NCBI GenBank assembly: GCA_021234155.1
Contig: JAJEKV010000004.1
Coordinates: forward strand, 6,326,109 to 6,390,108
Length of the DNA stretch: 64,000 nucleotides
Reading direction: 5' to 3'
Source of the DNA: Isoetes taiwanensis
Lineage: Eukaryota; Streptophyta; Lycopodiopsida; Isoetales; Isoetaceae
Each line of letters starts with the position of its first letter. Positions within the stretch are counted from its first letter, which is position 1. Under the pieces are notes generated by a model. It worked only from the letters and a program-made list of their open reading frames with translations, had not been told where the DNA came from and ran no database searches. Positions 32,254-43,772 of this stretch are shown here, one piece after another. Position numbers and translations under genes: made by a program.

Positions 32254-33507
32254 ATGGCTCCCAGGAGAACTGATGAAGCACCAGAGCATGCTGAAGCACA
32301 GGAGAACCAAGAAGCTTCTGCTGCAGTACCAGATGTGAGTATACAAGCAAACACAGGATGCCTTTTCATTATTTTGAACTGAATATGCCAATTCTTGTCC
32401 CTAATTTTGATCCAAGCATGAATGCTTACAATTTTCTGAAGACTCTTGAGGAGTATTATCAAGAGGACACAAGAAAGGTTGCAAATTTTCTGAGTTTAAA
32501 AAGTGTTTCAAGAATGATGAAGTCAGAGCTTGGCTTGAATATGTTATGAGTTTAGGAGCTAATTCTTGGGATGAATTAGTCAAGAAATTCTTGGCAAGGT
32601 TTGGTAAGCTATTAGATCCACAAGATTTGATTTTTGACTGCAAACCTTTCATAAAAAGCATGGAGAGAGTGTTCACCAATATGTGGAAAGGTTTAATCTC
32701 TATCTTGTCAAGTGTCAGATCAACTAAGTTCCTAACCATACTTTGCATCTTGTGGCATCCTTTATCAGAGGTCTGAGTAGTAGACCAAGAGTGCACAGGA
32801 AAATGCTCAAGATCCAGAAATAAGAAGGCTTTGACACAATACATAAGGCTTTTACTAAGGCAACTGAAATTGCAGATATGATTTCTTACTTGCCAGATGA
32901 TGTGCACTCACCGCATGATCCTTTTTTTCTAGATTATGAGCAGGAATACATGGGACCAAGACCTGTACCAGTTTATGCTGTTCAGAAGGAAAAGAAAAAA
33001 ACAAGAATGGAGGATGCTGCGGGTCCTGTAGCAGATGTAAGAGATGAGATAACTAAAGTGTCAGAGGCTTTAGTTGAGGTGACCAAGCAACTCCAAGAAA
33101 TGAAGAACTCCAAATCTGAAAAAAGAATTTATCCATCTTGTGCTCATTGTTCGAGAAATTCTCATTCTTCTGATTACTGTTGGTATAGGCCGTGTACAAA
33201 ATGTGGTAAAAAGGGGCATTTTGGTAAGGAATGCCCTGTGTGTGCATTTTGCAAAGCTGTGGGACATTATGAGGATAGGTGTAGTGTAAAAGAGTATTTT
33301 GCTAGGCAAGAAAAATCCAAACCTAATGAGCAAAATGCTTCCATCAGATTTGTGCAGGAGATTGAAGAACAGGAGGAAATTATGGCTGTGCATACTAGAG
33401 GAATGAACAATGCAAAGGAAAAAGAGCCAGCACAAGTCAACGCTGTGAGACACAAGGAAATCGAGCAAAATATGGTGTGCCTCCTCCCCCTGTTCAAAAA
33501 TATTTGA
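32254..33507 (+). pseudogene. G1 gag (Ty3/gypsy), frameshifted
   Basis: Capsid/nucleocapsid polyprotein. Start at ATG 32254 (MAPRRTDEAPEH), aligning with MAPKQKFPAES of G2. The first part runs through several frames: FELNMPILVPNFDPSMNAYN (about 32370), SWDELVKKFLARFGKLLDPQ (about 32560). The last part (32878-33507) is open and has three CCHC knuckles, CAHCSRNSHSSDYC, CTKCGKKGHFGKEC and CAFCKAVGHYEDRC. Gag ends with a TGA at 33505-33507; pol continues in the same frame a few codons later. At least two frameshifts make this copy defective. Confidence 0.88.
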
Positions 33508-33522
33508 AAAAAGATAAAGATA

Positions 33523-35247
33523 ATGAAGATTTTGAATAGTTGCTTAAAAATTCTAAAATCAGTGTTGACTTTGTTGACTCTACTCAAAATAGCTTCATCC
33601 TACAGGAAAAAGGTACTCAATTTGACCAAAGAAGATGAATTTGCTCTAACCAATCATATTGAGAAACACATGCTTACTCAGGAAAATTATGACCCAGGGG
33701 CTTTCACTTGTGTTGCCAGAATGGGCAAGAAAAATTTAACCAAGGTCCTGTTGGATGAAGGATCACCTCTGAATGTTATGCCCCATCATGTTATGAGAAT
33801 GTGTGGCCTTGAGATAGATAAAAAGGCTCCAATGGTTTTAAAATCCTTCTCAAACACAAAAATTAACTTGGTAGGAATAGTCAGCAATGTGCCAATTGAT
33901 GTTGAAGGTATTATTGTTGCAACTAGCTTTGTTGTAGTTGCGTTTGAAGGGATAGAGGAGAAATCAGATATTTATGATTTGCTTTTGGGAAGGAAGTGGC
34001 TTTCTACAGTTGATGCCAGGCCTGTTTGGTCAAAAAGGGAATGCACTATTTCCAATGGTAAGAAAAAGGTAACACTATACAACAAAGTAGGTGAATTTGA
34101 AGCCTTAAGTTTCATAGAAGAAGAGATGTTGTTATCAAACCCATGTGGAGAGTTTGAATTAAATACAAGTGATCCAATATCCAACTTGGAACTCCCCATG
34201 CAGCTAGCTTTGCCAAAACAAGAAAATTTTGCTTACTTATGGTTTGATGATGGTATTTCTAAAAGATTGAGTGTTGCTTCCTCTGCTGCTATCCTCAAAG
34301 ATTCTTCTAATAGATTGCTTGCAAAAGTAGGTAGAATTTTTCCTAATACAACCTCAAATATGGCAGAATATAAGGCTCTAATAGCAGACCTCCAAGAAGC
34401 TAAGAATTTGAATATTAATGAAGTTGTTATCTTTGGATATTCTCAGCTTGTTTGCAGGCAAGTATTGGGAGAATACCAGACCAAAAATGAAGAGATGATC
34501 TTACTGAGGGATCAAGCTATGGGAGAATTAAAAAACTTCAAGACTTGGAGGCTTTGTCTTATGCCAAGGGAACAGAATGGTGAAGCTGGTGCACTTTGCA
34601 AAAGTGTTCTTCTCGAGCACTTGGCTGAGGGAGCAATTCAAGAAGAGGAACTAGAGAAAAAAGACCTGCAACAACTCTATCCTATTCTGGTAATCAATGC
34701 TAGTGAGGAGAAACAGGTAAAGGAAGTTAAATTGAACAAAAAGGGTCTAGATAGAGTTCTATATGTTGGAGACTTGTTCAAAGAAGAGGATAACACCTTT
34801 GTTACTAATTTTTTTGATGATTGGAAAGATATTTTTGCCTGGGACTATGATGAGTTAGTCGGTGTTGATAAAAGAATATGTGAGCTTGAGATAAAAATCA
34901 AGGAACGTATGAAACATGTAGTTCAAAAGCTCAGAAGAATTAATGCATCCTTATTAGGCCTAATCAAAGAGGAATTGTATAAAATGAAGGATGCAGGTGT
35001 AATTGCAGAGATTGTAAATCTTGAGTGGCTATCTTGCATTGTGCCAATAGAGAAGAAAAATAAAACTATAAGGATTTGCATTGACTATAGGGACTTGAAT
35101 AAAGCTATCATTAAAGATTGCTACCCTTTGCCTTTTTTAGAAGAAGTTTTACATGCTGCTGCAGGCAAGGAAATATATTCTTTCTTAGATGGTTTTCAGG
35201 TTTCAAATATATTCTTTCTTAGATGGCTTTTCAGGTTTCAACCATAA
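33523..35247 (+). pseudogene. G1 pol part 1: protease, extra RNase H-like domain, RT start
   Basis: 574-codon open frame. Residues about 60-165 are the aspartic protease (VLLDEGSPLNVMPHHVM, then YDLLLGRKWL). Residues about 236-362 are an RNase H fold of the ribonuclease HI type (FDDGISK, NMAEYKALIADLQEAK, IFGYSQLVCRQVLGEYQ, MPREQNGEAGALCK); the third and fourth acidic positions are Tyr and Gly here although both are Asp in G2. From about 450 the RT begins (VQKLRRINASLLGLI, CIDYRDLNKAIIKDCYPLPF). The frame is lost at 35174-35240, where about 34 bp around ATTCTTTCTTAGATGG is duplicated. Confidence 0.9.
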
Positions 35248-36233
35248 AGGATGAAGATCAGCAAAAAACTTCATTTATTACACCTTGGGGAATATTTGCC
35301 ATGAAAAGGATGCCCTTTGGATTAATGAATGCATCTGCAACTTTCCAAAGGGCCATGGACACCATTTTCAAGGATATGCCCACTAATGCATTTCGTATCT
35401 TCTTGGATGATCTTTGTTTAAGAACTTCCCTCAAAGATCATTTTGGCGTTCTTACTAAATTATTTGCCTTGTGCAAGAAAGGAGGAGTCAGTTTAAACCA
35501 AAAGAAATGTGTCTTTTTGTGTTCAAAAGGAGAATTGCTTGGACGTGTAGTGTCTACAATTAAAGACATTCAGGTGGCAGAAACTAAAGTTGAAGCTTTG
35601 AAGAAACTAGCTCCTCCAAAAACACTCAAACAGGTAAAAAGCTTCATGGGAATGACTAGTTTTCTAAGAATGTATGTCCCTCACTTTTTACACATTATGA
35701 ATCCAATTTCTAACCTCACAAAGGTTGGGAAACTTTCCAAGAGTGAAAGCAAACATATTCTGGTTGATTGGAATGAAGAGTGTCAAGAATCCTTTGATAA
35801 AATCATCAATGCTATCTGCCATTATATTCTGCTAAAGCCCCCAAACTTAGAAAAGCCTTTCAAAGCCTATATTAGTGTCACTAAAAGGGCAATTGGTGTT
35901 GCATTGCTTCAAGAAGACCATGTTATTGCTTTTTCCAGCAAAATATGGTCTGATACTGAGCTAAGATATTCTAGACTGGAAAAGAGTGCAACTGCTTTGA
36001 TGTTTTTGATAGAAAGACAGGGACATTTGCTGCAAAATAACCAAACTCAAGTTTATCTGAGGCAAAACCCTTTATCTCTCCTCTTTGCAAAGAAACAACC
36101 AAAAGCAAAGTTGTGTAGATGGGATTGTAAAGTTCAGGCTTATAACATTACTGTCAAAGTTGTAAATTTAATTAAGAATCCCAGTCCTATCTACCTTATG
36201 CTCGATTTGAACACGAGGATCAAGAAGGATTAA
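35223..36233 (+). pseudogene. G1 pol part 2: RT palm and RNase H
   Basis: Continues RT after the duplication: TPWGIFAMKRMPFGLMNASA, ATFQRAMDTIF, catalytic box FLDDLCL, GELLGRVVS, LKQVKSFMGMTSFLRMYVPH. Then the gypsy RNase H: ISVTKRAIGVALLQEDH, YSRLEKSATALMFLIERQG. It ends at a stop at 36231 and shifts frame into the integrase region. Confidence 0.93.
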
Positions 36234-36256
36234 ATGATGTTGATTGTGTTACTAAC

Positions 36257-36884
36257 TTGGTTGCCTTTTATGCAAAAGACTTGGACTGGCAATGTGATAT
36301 CAGGAATTATCTTGAAAACAATGAAGTGCCAAAGGACTTGAGCAGCAGTCAAGAAAGGAGGTTTAAAGAGAAATGCAAAAAATTCAGGCTAATTGGGGAT
36401 GTGTTATGCAAGATTGACAAAGAGGGAGTATTGTTGAGATGTGTTGATTATGAAGAAGCCATGATCATTGAGGCGTGTCATGAGGGTATATGTGGTGGAC
36501 ACTTTGCTGCTGACACAACTGCCAAGAAGATTTTGAGGTCAGGTTATTTTTGGCCTACTCTTTTCCAAGATTGCTATGATGTTATAAAATGCTATCACAA
36601 ATGCCAAATTTTTGGCAAGAGAACATTACAACCAATTCCTCTCACTGATATAACCTCCCCAGGACCATTCCAGACATGGGGTCTAGACTTCATAGGTCCA
36701 ATAGATCCACCCTCCGCAGCTCAACATCAGTTCATACTTGTAGCCACAGATTACTTTACCAAATGGGCTGAAGCAATTCCTATTAGGGAAGCAAATGCCT
36801 ATATCACTGCAAGATTTCTTCATGAAAACATCTGTGCTAGATTTGGAATTCCCTTCAAAATTATCTCTGATAGGGGAAGCCACT
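36257..36884 (+). pseudogene. G1 pol part 3: integrase N-terminus and core (cut by G2)
   Basis: Linker (NNEVPKDLSSSQERRFKEKC), zinc-binding HHCC region (HEGICGGHFAADTTAKKI, CYHKCQIFGK), then core with first Asp in WGLDFIGPIDPPSAAQ, ATDYFTKWAEAIPI and second Asp in IISDRGS. The frame stops at base 36884, where G2 is inserted; it resumes at 46697. Confidence 0.93.
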
Positions 36885-38636
36885 TGTTGACCCTCAACCT
36901 GGCCTAGAGAGTCGAACACAAGAAGCCAACTTGAATGTTCACTCAAGTTGGGGTTAGAACCTCCAGATCACTTAAGGTGATCAATCTACACAAGGATTTT
37001 CCAAAGAAAAAGCTGAATCATAGAGTTTTCATACCTTTCCCAATTCTGGATTTTGGACTCCTTGCTCAAATCAACACTGATCTCGTATGCAGATTGATTT
37101 CCAAGGTCAGATGATTGTGACTTACTCAGAAAAGTTGTAGGCAAGAAAGGTAAAGATCTTGACCAAGTCTGAGTCTTGATCTGTGAGATATTCGATCTCA
37201 AAGTTGGGTCAATTTTTGGTCAATACCACAATGTAGCAAAACGTAACTTCGAAATTTTGTAACTTGAGTTGTAAATTGAATTTTAAGGAAATTTCAAGAC
37301 TAGGATGCTCTATAGACTTCAAAGGTAAGGTGCATGCTGCCAAATCAAAATTTGAATCTCTAAAACTATTTTTTTTTGGCAATTGTTTTGTAGATATCGG
37401 TCCCGGATTTGTATCGCATGAGAATGCAAAAAATGGTAACTCGAGTTTGAGATGGATTTTTTTTGAAATTTTTGTGCACACAGGTGCAAATAAGATGGGA
37501 TATGAAGTACAAATGGTTTAATGCAAGAAAAAGCAGGGGAATTCTTTTCTGTAAAATGTTTGTGATACAAGAATGCTAAAGGATCATGACAGTAGACCTT
37601 TTGAATACTTGGCAATCAATTTTCATTGATATGAAGGTAATACAAGGTGAATAAGGATCTTAGGAACATATATCAGTCAATAATGTAGTTTAGGAGGTCA
37701 ATAATAATATCAAATCAATAGTATCAGTCCAATCTTCTCAGATTGAACTGTGGAACACTCAGAAACTTCAAGAACGTCTTCAGATCATGCTCAGCATGTA
37801 TCAATGTCGAGGTTTGATGCGTCTGGGCCTTCAAAAATTCTCTGTGTCGATCACCCCAGTTATATTTTCAAATTTTTATGGATCCAGAATCTTAGGCTTT
37901 GATTATGGGTTTGTTTGGTAGCTAAGAGGCGGGAAGAGAAGATTCGGGAGGAATTTAAAGGCGTAAAACAGAGGTTCCCCGGCCGATTCGAAGGAGTTTT
38001 CTAATTTTAGGGTTCGTGGAGGGAATCTCGCGAGCATCTTTCGAGTATTTTTGGAGATTTCGGCCTTTTAAAAATTAAATTTTCAATGGTGTAAGTGGGA
38101 AAAATGACCCTTTGGTCTTTTGGGATCTCCTAGGAATCTTTGAGGATGCCCTCCAAAAGTTTGGGAGCATATCTGGCCTTGCCACGTGGCATATGGCATC
38201 CTTATGGCATCTAGAGTGATACCTAGGTTATTCACCTAGGGTTTTGTCATAGAATTTATTTTTCAAAGGAAAAGGCAAAAAGTGGAGAGGCATATGAAAT
38301 AGAAAGGAATTTGTGATAGAATGAGAGTGTGGTTGAGGCATCAAGGCAAAAATGAGAGGGGGCATGGAGAAATGTAAAGAGGAATAATTTAGGAGCAAAA
38401 GATTCTAGTTTACCATGGGGTCTTCCAAACTCTAGCTTCCAATCTTCAAAAAGGTATCTTCCAAACTTCTTACCCAAAACCTTATAAGCATCCTTTGACC
38501 TCAAATGGAGCATTTCTTATGAGAGTTGACCTTGAGGATAAAGATCCCTTGATCTTCACAACAATGTTGACTACCAAGTCTCCCTATCTTTAGCAAACAA
38601 ACCAATCAATTAGTATGTTGCCCTTTGGGGGCAACA
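36885..38636 (-). repeat. G2 3' LTR (left copy)
   Basis: 1752 bp. Minus-strand sense start TGTTGCCCCCAAAGGGCAAC, sense end GGTTGAGGGTCAACA. Very similar to the right LTR, with scattered substitutions and small indels (for example near 37222-37245). Confidence 0.95.
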
Positions 38637-39480
38637 TCTCGCCAAAACAAGAAAATGGCTGGTCCCCTCAGCCATAAAGGGTCTTCATATGTGCTCAAAA
38701 GTGTATGAATGAGGATTATGGTGGAAAGGGAATGTAAAGTGCAAGTGTTGATGGAATGGAGGTGAATATGGTGGTGTGAAGAAATGAGTGAGTGAAAGAG
38801 AGGTAAGAATGAGTGTAAACATGGTGAAATGGTGGGGGAAGTGGAGTGTATAAAGTGAGGTGAATGTGTAAATGTTTGAATTTCGCCAAAACAAGAAAAT
38901 GTGTGAAGAATGAGTATGGATATGGTAGGATAGTGATGGAAGTAGAGTGTACAAGTGAGGTGAAAGAGAGATCTCGCCAAAACAAAAAGAAAGTATGCAT
39001 TCCTGATCCTTGAAAAATGCAACTCTGCTATGGTGGTAAAGCTGAACTGCAGAGTGCTTCTTTTTTTGGGAATGAGAACAAGAATAAAGAGTCTGAATGG
39101 ATGGCAGGACCACTTATGGCAGATGAATAAAAATGGAGAAAGGGTGCACCTGTCATGGAAACATACAAACAAATTAAGCTTCATTCTTGCAACTCTGCTA
39201 TGATGGTGAAGCTGAATTTGCAGAGTGCACATTTGGGGAGAAAAAATGAAAGAGCATGGCTGAATGGAAGGTAGGACCACAATGAGACAGGAATGAAAAT
39301 GGACAAAGGGTGCTCCCCAAAATGACACTTGGCAATTAGTAAGAATCCCTGTTTTGAAGCTATTTGATGGCTCAACCTTCATACTGGCTAATCTGCAAAC
39401 ATAAACTTAATGAAGACATTAGTTCTAAATTTAAGACAAAGTGGAATCCAACCTATCTAGTGTCTAACTTTAATTCTAAC
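38637..39480 (-). repeat. G2 3' non-coding region with repeated motifs
   Basis: The minus-strand motif TTTTGTTTTGGCGAGA or close variants occurs next to the LTR (38637-38654) and again near 38883-38900 and 38972-38986. Two direct copies of a segment of roughly 160 bp (about 39017-39180 and 39187-39330) both contain GCAACTCTGCTATG and GCAGAGTGC. Contains a 258-codon minus-strand frame that I regard as chance. Confidence 0.7.
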
Positions 39481-39491
39481 TTGTTTAAATT

Positions 39492-39915
39492 CTAGAGCAT
39501 AAAAAGGGACAAGCAAATGTGCTGATCCCAGTACCTCTTCAAGTGAATAGTGTTGATAGGATTTGGGAGTGACAAACCTGAAGTTAATTCCTTTAACCAA
39601 TATGAATTAGTGCTTGCAGGTTCCAACACTTCATAGGGTCCCTCCCAAAGATTCTCAAACTTACTGGCCGAGTCCTCTCTTGATTTATTCCATTTCAGAA
39701 CCAATTCTCCAGGTCTTGAAGATCCCTTGTATTTTATGAGCAGCTTTGAAAGTCGCCAAATCCTTGGCTTTTTAAGCAAGTTAGCATTCTCAGCTTCCAT
39801 TCTATACTCCTCTAAATGCAGTAGGTCATCCAATCTTTCCTGCAAAGCATGCTCAAAAGGCAAACACAGCTTATGAGCTAACCTCAGAGATGGAAGCTCA
39901 AGCTCTCTTTGGAAG
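39492..39915 (-). pseudogene. G2 integrase C-terminus (GPY/F module)
   Basis: Minus-strand frame with LEEYRMEAENANLLKKPR, RPGELVLKWNKSREDSASKF, the module ENLWEGPYEVLEPA and NPINTIHLKRYWDQH, ending near the 3' end of pol. No chromodomain follows. A frame break near 39863-39917 separates it from the core. Confidence 0.9.
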
Positions 39916-39916
39916 C

Positions 39917-40447
39917 TTACACTTCAATTCCATAGACTAAGTTAAAAGGAGTATGAGTGGTTGCTGCTTTAATGGTAACTCTATAAGCCCATAGGGCATC
40001 CACCAGTTTGACATGCCAATCTTTTTGATTATCATCCACTGTTTTCTGCAAAATGCCCTTCAAAACTTTATTAGTAGCTTCTGCTTGACCATTACCTTGG
40101 GGATAGTAGGAGGAACTCTTGGTATGTTTGACTTTAAGAATGGTCAATAGATTAGCAATGACTTCATTCACAAAAGGGGTGCCCCTATCAGAATGTAATT
40201 GTAAAGGAATACCAAACCGTGCACAAATATACTCATGTAAGAACCTAGCTGTTGTGATGGCATTAGCCTGTCTCAAAGGAATTGCCTCTGCCCATTTGGT
40301 AAAGTAATCTGTAGCTACAATAATGTGCTGATGTTGTCCTGCAGAAGGGGGGTTAATAGGACCAATATAATCTAATCCCCAAATTTGGAAAGGTCCTGGA
40401 GAAATTATGGGGTTTAGTCTGCACCGGGAGGAGGATCCTTTTGCCAA
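39917..40447 (-). pseudogene. G2 integrase catalytic core
   Basis: DDE core: first Asp in WGLDYIGPINPPSAGQ, second in HSDRGTPF, Glu in GNGQAEATNKVLKG, followed by DALWAYRVTIKAATTHTPF. The frame is open, but it is separated from the zinc region by a frameshift near 40430-40447. Confidence 0.92.
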
Positions 40448-41277
40448 ATATTTGGCATTTGTGGCAAGATTTTATAGCAAGATATAGCAATCTTTAAATA
40501 TTGTAGGCCAATAGTATCCTCGACACGAGAATTTTCTCGGCGATAGTGTCTCCAAAGAAAATGGCCTCCACATATTCCTTCATGCATTTCCCTAATGATC
40601 AAGGCAGATTCTTCTTCATTGACACACCTTAATAATAATCCATCCCTGTTGACTTTACATAAAACATCATTAATCATTTTGAACTGCCTGCACTTTTCTT
40701 TAAATCTCCTTTGCTGGCTCGAGGTCAATCCTGAGGGCATCTCCTTAAATTGTAGGAAATTCTTTATAGGTAGCTGCCAATCTTGTTGGCCCTGCTCGTC
40801 ATCATCTGCCTGTAAATAAGCTAAGGCATCCACAAAGTCAACAACTTCTACTACATCTTCATGGTCAAAGAAGATATAAGGCAAATATAGACTGGGGCTT
40901 TTCACTTGATGTAACTCTTTTATAGAAATGTCAAAAGTTTGTAACTTGCAAGCCCACCTTTGAATTTTTGGCTTAGAAGTAGCCTTACCAAGTAACAAAC
41001 CTGTTGGATTGTGTTTCATATAAACTTGAACTGAGCTCTTCAATAATAAATGACCTTGTCTGTCAATTAGGAACATGAGAGCAGCAGCACTCTTCTCCAT
41101 TCTGGTGTATCTTTCTTCAGTTGAACTCCACTGTTTACTGGCAAAAGCTATGGTGTGCTTGTCCTGCAAAATAGCTAAGCCTATGGCCTTTTTAGTAATA
41201 GTAATGTAAACCTCAAATGGCTTGTCCAAATCTGGTTTTTTTAGGAGAGTTGCTTCACAAATGGACTTTATAAGCAA
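40448..41277 (-). pseudogene. G2 RNase H and integrase zinc region
   Basis: Gypsy RNase H (YITITKKAIGLAILQDKH, TRMEKSAAALMFLIDRQG) then linker (LTSSQQRRFKEKCRQFK) and the first half of the HHCC zinc region (MHEGICGGHF). The His/Cys part after GGHF is frame-scrambled (near 40500-40560). Confidence 0.9.
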
Positions 41278-41771
41278 TTCAAAAGACTCTTGGCATTCTG
41301 ATGACCATGTGACAGGACATGCTTGCTCTCAGATTTGGAAATCCTGCCTATTCTTGTCAGCTTAGAAATAGGGCTTATAATGTGAGCAAAATTAGGAATA
41401 TACATCCTAAGAAAACTAGTCATGCCAATAAAACTTTTGACCTGCTTCAAGTTTTTGGGGGGCACCAGTTTTTTGAGAGCTTCAACTTTTTCTTGTGCCA
41501 CCTGTATACCATTGTTGGATACCTCGTATCCCAAAAGTTGCCCTTTGGATGCAAAAAAAATACACTTCTTTGGATTAAGGTTGACTCCAGATTCCCTACA
41601 CAAAGAACATATCTTTGCCAACAATTCCAAATGATTAGTAGGGTGAGATCCTAAACAAAGGTCATCCAAATAAACTCTGAATTCTTGAGGAGACATAGGC
41701 CTAAAAATAACATCCATGGCTCTCTGGAAGGTAGCAGGTGCATTCATTAGTCCAAAAGGCATTCTTTTCAT
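41268..41771 (-). pseudogene. G2 RT palm C-terminal half
   Basis: MKRMPFGLMNAPATFQRAMD, catalytic box YLDDLCLG, GQLLGYEVSNNGIQVAQ, LKQVKSFIGMTSFLRMY. Frame breaks lie on both sides (about 41771-41860 and 41290). Confidence 0.92.
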
Positions 41772-41857
41772 TGCATAAGTTCCCCAAGGAGTAATAAAAG
41801 AGGTCTTGGGTTGGTCTCTTTATGTAATACTAATCTGATTGAATCCTGAAAATCCAT

Positions 41858-43141
41858 CTAAAAATGAGTACAGCCACAGCATATAAGATCTTTACCTGCC
41901 ACAGCATATAAGATCTCTTCTAAAAAGGGCAAAGGGTAACAATCTTTGATGGTAGCCTTGTTAAGATCTCGATAGTCAATGCAAATCCTTAAGGCACCAT
42001 TTTTTTTCTCCACAGGAACAATACAAGATACCCATTCTGGATTAATAATCTCAATAATAACACCTGCATCCAACATATTATCCAATTCATCTTTAATTAA
42101 TCCCATGAGTGAGGCATTAATCCTTCTTAATTTTTGAAAAACAGGTCTACAACCTTCTTTAATCTTAATTTCAAATTGACATACCTCAGTTTTGATACCT
42201 GGTAGCTCTGAATAATCCCAAGCAAATACATCTTTCCTCTCTTCAAAGAACATTTGTATTTCCTCCCTATCTTGATATTCAATCAGATCTCCAACAAATA
42301 GGGTTCTAGTCTTACCATTTTTTGTGATAGTGATCTCTTCAGTATCTTTTTCCTCTGATGCATTGATGGTTAGGATAGGACAAAGAGCCTTCACCTCATT
42401 AGCATCAAGGTCTTCCTCTGGAATAGCCCCCTCAGTCAGGTGTAACATGAGAGTTTCTCTACATAGAGCATCAGCTTCCACATTTTCTTCTCTTGGTATG
42501 TGAGTAATCTCCCATGAGACAAAACTCGAAAGTACTCCCATTACTTGTTTTTTTAGGAGCTCCATATCTGCATTTTTTGTTTGGTAATCTCCTGAGACTT
42601 GCCTGCAAATTAATTGTGAGTCACAAAAAATGTGGATGTTGGTAATATCCATAGCTTTGGCTTCCTGAAGGCCTGCAATCAAAGCTTTATATTCTGCTGC
42701 ATTAGATGTGATTTGGGGGAAGATTCTTCCCACTTTAGCTAAAAGTTTATGAGAGGAATCTTTAAGAATAGCTGCAGATGATGCAATATTTAGTTTTTTA
42801 GAAATACCTCCATCAAACCATAAGAGTCCTGATGGTCCTTGTCTGCTGGGGAGTGCACATTCCATAATGAGGGGAACCATTTCATAACTCACTGATCTTG
42901 CCTTTTTTATCCTGTAAGATCCCAAGGGTTCTTCAATTAACATTTCTTTAATAAAATGTACCTCTTCCTTGGAGTCATAGGAGCCCTCTTGGTTATAAAT
43001 TGTAGCAGTCTGAGAGCCATTTGAGATGGTACATCTCCCTTGAGACCAGACTGGCCTGGCATCCACAGTGGCTAACCATCTCCTTCCTAGCAGTAAGTCA
43101 TAGATATCAGATTCATCTCCTATGTCTTCAAAAGCCACCAC
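41858..43141 (-). pseudogene. G2 pol: protease end, RNase H-like domain, RT N-terminal half
   Basis: 427-codon frame. Protease tail (YDLLLGRRWLATVDARPVW), then residues about 105-232 form a ribonuclease HI-type domain with all four acidic positions: D110 (WFDGGISKK), E150 (NAAEYKALIAGLQEAKAM), D174 (IFCDSQLICRQVSGDY) and D224 (REENVEADALC). RT follows from about 320 (CQFEIKIKEGCRPVFQKLRR, CIDYRDLNKATIKDCYPLPF). The frame breaks at a 25-bp tandem duplication near 41877-41926, in the same part of RT where G1 is duplicated. The domain order, with this RNase H before RT, is unlike the usual RT-then-RNase H order. Confidence 0.9.
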
Positions 43142-43770
43142 AATAAAGTTAGCGACTCTGATTATGCCTTACGATTAACAGGCACTTTAGTCACCACACC
43201 AACAGGGAGAAATCTTAGCATTATAAAAAAGATTTTAATAGCATAGAGGCTTTCTTATCCACCTCAAAACCACACTTCTTCATAATATGGTGGTATGGCA
43301 TAATATTTAGGGAGAACCCCATCAAGTAACACGTTGGAAAAGGTATACCCTCCTAGAGCGGTGAGCATGTAAATGCTCCGGGGTCTTCTTCATCTGTGCT
43401 AGAATAAGGTCAGTGGCATCAGTAAAATTCACACAAGCATTTAATACCTCACCATTGGTTTGTTGAAGTACCCTTTTCCTGTAACTAGGTGCAATCTTTA
43501 ATAAAGTAAAGAGATCCACACTCACCTTGGAATTTTTAAGCAAAACATCAACCTCATCGAGGTCTTGATCTTTCTTACCATATTTTTTCTTTGAGGGGTG
43601 GAGCTATGATCGGCAGGTGACTCCATCACGGGTGGCACAAGCACGGCAAAGAGAATGCCTACTTGGTTCAGCATGTACTTGAGCTTCATTCATGCTTCTA
43701 GTTTGCACCACCATGACTTCTTCAGATTTAGGAACTTCAGTAGCTTGGATAAATCTTATAGAGGTGCTTG
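43142..43770 (-). pseudogene. G2 gag-pol junction and protease, frame-scrambled
   Basis: Pieces in alternating frames: VMVVQTRSMNEAQVHAEPS (about 43690), VDLFTLLKIAPSYRKRVL (about 43510), and a protease region with a one-base indel after VLLDG (about 43320). Comparison with G1 shows the same order. The active-site neighbourhood is damaged. Confidence 0.8.
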
Positions 43771-43772
43771 GT

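Noticed and set aside
38256-38513. 85-codon frame conserved in both G2 LTRs
   Set aside because: Identity is explained by the LTRs being recent copies of each other. The more diverged solo LTR at 18247 does not keep the frame.
38606-39382. 258-codon minus-strand open frame in the G2 3' region
   Set aside because: Low-complexity His/Phe/Ser composition, overlaps duplicated non-coding segments and the polypurine-like repeats, and has no counterpart in G1.
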